64,000 nucleotides of DNA, from contig JAUNUJ010000012.1 in NCBI GenBank assembly GCA_030538235.1, forward strand, positions 1 to 64,000, in the 5' to 3' direction. The position numbers and the translations under genes were made by a program. Numbering within the stretch: the stretch's first letter is position 1; each line of letters starts with the position of its first letter. The DNA comes from Alcaligenaceae bacterium (GTDB taxonomy: Bacteria; Pseudomonadota; Gammaproteobacteria; Burkholderiales; Burkholderiaceae_B). The notes under the pieces were generated by a model. That model saw only the letters and a list, made by a program, of their open reading frames with translations, ran no database searches and was not told where the DNA came from. Of this stretch, positions 61,846 to 64,000 are shown one piece after another.

Positions 61846-62222
61846 GATGTCCTTTCTTGTTTTTTATGATGTCGGCGAAAAAATCCAACATAGTCTTGTA
61901 GATTTTCTTTTTTATCAGCGGCAATCGTAAATGTTTTATTGAAAAATTTACCGTTGCGTTTTCTAAAAAAACACATTATTTCAAAGCCAATCACAGATAG
62001 CGCTTGGTCGTCATTAGCGCATAATGTTCTGAAGAGTAGAAGAATGGGTACAGGTAGTAATAAAATTAATAACCCTTTACCGCCAAATAGTAAAAATCCT
62101 AACAACGTCAGAATGGTTGATGCAATAAATACAATTCCAAAAGCAGATACAGGCACTCCGAAAAACATAGCCGGTCGTGCCAGTGCGCCGTAATTTGAAT
62201 AAACAACCGGCTTACTCATCAT
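61842..62222 (-). CDS. virB3: T4SS protein VirB3
   Basis: A 126-aa protein with two hydrophobic helices (PAMFFGVPVSAFGIVFIAS and FLLFGGKGLLILLLPVPILLL) and the VirB3-type segment after them (FEIMCFFRKRN). The four-base overlap with virB4 is usual; the proteins act as a pair. Confidence 0.9.
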   Translation of the reverse strand: MMSKPVVYSNYGALARPAMFFGVPVSAFGIVFIASTILTLLGFLLFGGKGLLILLLPVPILLLFRTLCANDDQALSVIGFEIMCFFRKRNGKFFNKTFTIAADKKENLQDYVGFFRRHHKKQERTS

Positions 62223-62230
62223 TACTCCTA

Positions 62231-62261
62231 AAAAATAACGGCAAGTATTTAACCTGCCGTT
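62231..62261 (-). terminator. hairpin leader of virB3
   Basis: AACGGCA (62237-62243) and TGCCGTT (62255-62261) followed by ATTTTTTAGGAG on the minus strand, so the T-run adjoins the Shine-Dalgarno. Confidence 0.7.
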
Positions 62262-62277
62262 TCATTATGATGGTTAA

Positions 62278-62619
62278 TTAATTTAAACTAATACTTTGAC
62301 CCAAATCCCATAGTGCTAAGACTGCTGCTGGTGCTGCACCTAAAGCTACGGCGACTAAGCATTTAGCAATAATGTCTGACCATGTTTTTCTATCAAAAAT
62401 AACCTCAACGACTTGCCAAACAATATAGATTAGCGCCATCGTGAAAGTTACCCAGATAATGGTTGTTTTGACCTGATCACCAACCGATTCAATGTTGCCG
62501 GCAAAAAGTCCACCACCCGGAGCAACTTGTGCTAGGGTACTTGTTGAAAAAAACATAAATAATAAACCAACTGCATAAACCGCTAAATCAGATAATGATT
62601 TGTTAGTTATTTTGACCAT
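62278..62619 (-). CDS. virB2: T4SS major pilin VirB2
   Basis: A 113-aa prepilin: long signal peptide (SDLAVYAVGLLFMFFSTSTLA), then two hydrophobic helices (TTIIWVTFTMALIYIVWQV and IIAKCLVAVALGAAPAAVLAL) with a short charged loop, the TrbC/VirB2 plan. Confidence 0.9.
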   Translation of the reverse strand: MVKITNKSLSDLAVYAVGLLFMFFSTSTLAQVAPGGGLFAGNIESVGDQVKTTIIWVTFTMALIYIVWQVVEVIFDRKTWSDIIAKCLVAVALGAAPAAVLALWDLGQSISLN

Positions 62620-62630
62620 TTATTAACTCC

Positions 62631-62659
62631 ATAAAAAACCGCCCGGAAAGTCCAAGGCG
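62631..62659 (-). terminator. hairpin leader of virB2
   Basis: CGCC (62640-62643) with GGCG (62656-62659) at the stem base, T6 and ATGGAG following on the minus strand. Stem imperfect. Confidence 0.6.
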
Positions 62660-62683
62660 TCTACAAAAAAAAGAAATTAAAAA

Positions 62684-63460
62684 TCACCACTCACTAAAGG
62701 CATCCCATGCTGGCCGTGGCGAATTGTTTACTTGTTTGTTGTTAGTGTTTGCTTCTTTTATTGCTACTGGTTTTTGATTACTCCTATTAGTTGTGGATGC
62801 TCTGACGCTAACCTTAACTGGTTTAGCATCTGCATCAATCGCAGGAACAGTTGTTACTGCTTGCTTGGTTGATGGTTTTTCAGTGAAAGTTTTAATTTCC
62901 TGATCTGGATGGTTACGTTTTGCGGCGTTTAAAATCCGTTCAACGTATGAAGGTAAACCTTTTAAATCATTGCCAAAGCCGGTGCGAAAATTACCTGAGT
63001 AATAGCAACTCAATGCTTCTTGCAAAGCTTCTTGTCCTTTTTTACCGGGTGCACGGCCGTAACATTCAGCCAATATATCAGCGCCAACTTTTAAGTTTTT
63101 ACATACATCAAAGACCGACTCATAATCTAGTCCGTATTTTTCAAGGTTGTATCGGTTGATTTGAGCTAAGCCCATACTGAAGTTTTTACCTTTTTCGTGT
63201 AATTCTTTAGCGGTTTTAACGGCCTCGGCAAAGGTGGTAGGCTGCTTCACGCTGTCACGTACAACACCAATCGCAAAGGGATTGAAGCTTGACTCTGTGC
63301 GAACAATCGCTTGCAGGGTTGAACTATCAACATGAGCAGCGCATTTAGTTGCTAAATCATTAAACAAAATTGGCTGCTTTTCAGCTGGTGTTGCTGCCAT
63401 GGCAGTTTGGCAAGTGATTGCTAAGACAGTTAGGCTAATTAATTTGTATTTGTTTTTCAT
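62684..63460 (-). CDS. virB1: T4SS lytic transglycosylase VirB1
   Basis: A 258-aa protein: signal peptide (YKLISLTVLAITCQTAMA), SLT domain with AIVRTESSFNPFAIG (catalytic Glu), NFSMGLAQINRYNL and SCYYSGNFRTG, then a Thr/Lys-rich tail. Opens the peptidoglycan for the apparatus. Confidence 0.94.
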   Translation of the reverse strand: MKNKYKLISLTVLAITCQTAMAATPAEKQPILFNDLATKCAAHVDSSTLQAIVRTESSFNPFAIGVVRDSVKQPTTFAEAVKTAKELHEKGKNFSMGLAQINRYNLEKYGLDYESVFDVCKNLKVGADILAECYGRAPGKKGQEALQEALSCYYSGNFRTGFGNDLKGLPSYVERILNAAKRNHPDQEIKTFTEKPSTKQAVTTVPAIDADAKPVKVSVRASTTNRSNQKPVAIKEANTNNKQVNNSPRPAWDAFSEW

Positions 63461-63474
63461 CTAGTCATATCACC

Positions 63475-64000
63475 TCATTTCATTATTAAACTGATTAATA
63501 AAATTAAAGTTAGTACGCTACTTACTGATAGTCCAACCGCTGTAAATAGTGTGTACTTTAAGTTGCTTTTCATGGCCTCATCGAGCTTGTCATTAACGTC
63601 TTTGCCAAATGTGATGATGCTTTTATGATGTCGGTTATCTAACTCAGTTAATAAGCTTTGGCGCTGATGTTTTAGCTCTGTAGCTAACGTCACAGCGTCT
63701 TGATATCGTTTATCAATCTCAGTTAAACGGCCAACCGTTTGAGTTTCTACTTCCTCAAAAATAGTTTTTAGTCGCTCATAATGTTGTTCAACATGCGTAT
63801 CGATATTTGTTGATATCGTTGTCAAGTGAGCATCCAGTCGATTGATTTGCTTAGTAACTTTTTTATCAATATCTTTTGATAATTTACTGATTTCATTATC
63901 AAGATTGATTCTTTGAGCCAGCAACATTCCCACTGTTGGGTCATCTGGTGTTAGCTTGGTTTTCGTAATATGAAAATAAGAATTAATGATTTCATCAACT
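63475..64000 (-). CDS. coiled-coil membrane protein (partial, start beyond window)
   Basis: At least 174 codons; the frame stays open to the window edge (earliest visible residues VDEIINSYFHITKTKL). DPTVGMLLAQRINLDNE is followed by a long coiled coil (about 100 residues) and a C-terminal transmembrane helix (AVGLSVSSVLTLILLISLI). Family resemblance to small Tra/Mbe transfer proteins is weak. The ATG inside (63933) is probably not the start. Confidence 0.65.
   Translation of the reverse strand, partial: VDEIINSYFHITKTKLTPDDPTVGMLLAQRINLDNEISKLSKDIDKKVTKQINRLDAHLTTISTNIDTHVEQHYERLKTIFEEVETQTVGRLTEIDKRYQDAVTLATELKHQRQSLLTELDNRHHKSIITFGKDVNDKLDEAMKSNLKYTLFTAVGLSVSSVLTLILLISLIMK

Overview
The window looks like the left ~64 kb of an integrative and conjugative element (ICE) sitting in a proteobacterial, probably gammaproteobacterial, chromosome. 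Bases 1-51 are the 3' end of a 5S rRNA and 131-207 are an initiator tRNA-fMet with its own promoter. A large serine recombinase gene reads back into the tRNA and stops inside it, so the tRNA 3' half is the likely attachment site. The right end of the element is outside the window. The backbone is AT-rich; the integron and most of the defence genes are visibly GC-richer.

Layout. (1) 164-3575, minus strand: recombinase, small genes and a Fic-like protein. (2) 3576-4085: non-coding, structured, with a possible nic site. (3) 4086-6200: CI/Cro-like regulator pair with matching palindromic operators, a RepA-type replication initiator, a terminator and two sets of iteron-like repeats. (4) 6164-8794: a small gene split by an intact IS66-family element with perfect 19-bp inverted repeats and an 8-bp target duplication. 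(5) 9790-20560: an integron. Its integrase is dead (in-frame stop, lost C-terminus), but the LexA box, cassette promoter and about ten attC sites remain. Cassettes include an HEPN-motif protein, a SEFIR/TIR protein, a frameshifted gene with a membrane partner, a GNAT acetyltransferase and small membrane proteins. (6) 20700-22442: an IS3-family element between two truncated genes. (7) 22628-37925, plus strand: a composite defence island (SNF2 helicase, DUF262/DUF1524 protein, type III-like Mod, OLD nuclease plus UvrD-like helicase, RhuM, type III-like Res). (8) 38237-64000, minus strand: the transfer region, with VirB1 to VirB11, VirD4, MOBP-type relaxase, MobC, ArdC, a Toprim/primase-like protein and topoisomerase III.

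The most striking signal is a shared C-terminal peptide, acidic residues followed by [L/I/M]-E-R at the very end. It is found on eight otherwise unrelated proteins: the relaxase, ArdC, the Toprim protein, a RadC/JAMM protein, a HExxH protein, a beta-helix protein, the Fic-like protein and a protein of unknown family. The codons differ from gene to gene, so selection appears to act on the peptide. I infer a substrate tag for the element's type IV secretion system, marking proteins that enter the recipient with the DNA. Most genes of the transfer region, and the tagged genes at the left end, are also preceded by an intrinsic-terminator hairpin whose T-run leads straight into the Shine-Dalgarno region. 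This suggests attenuation or processive antitermination across the element.
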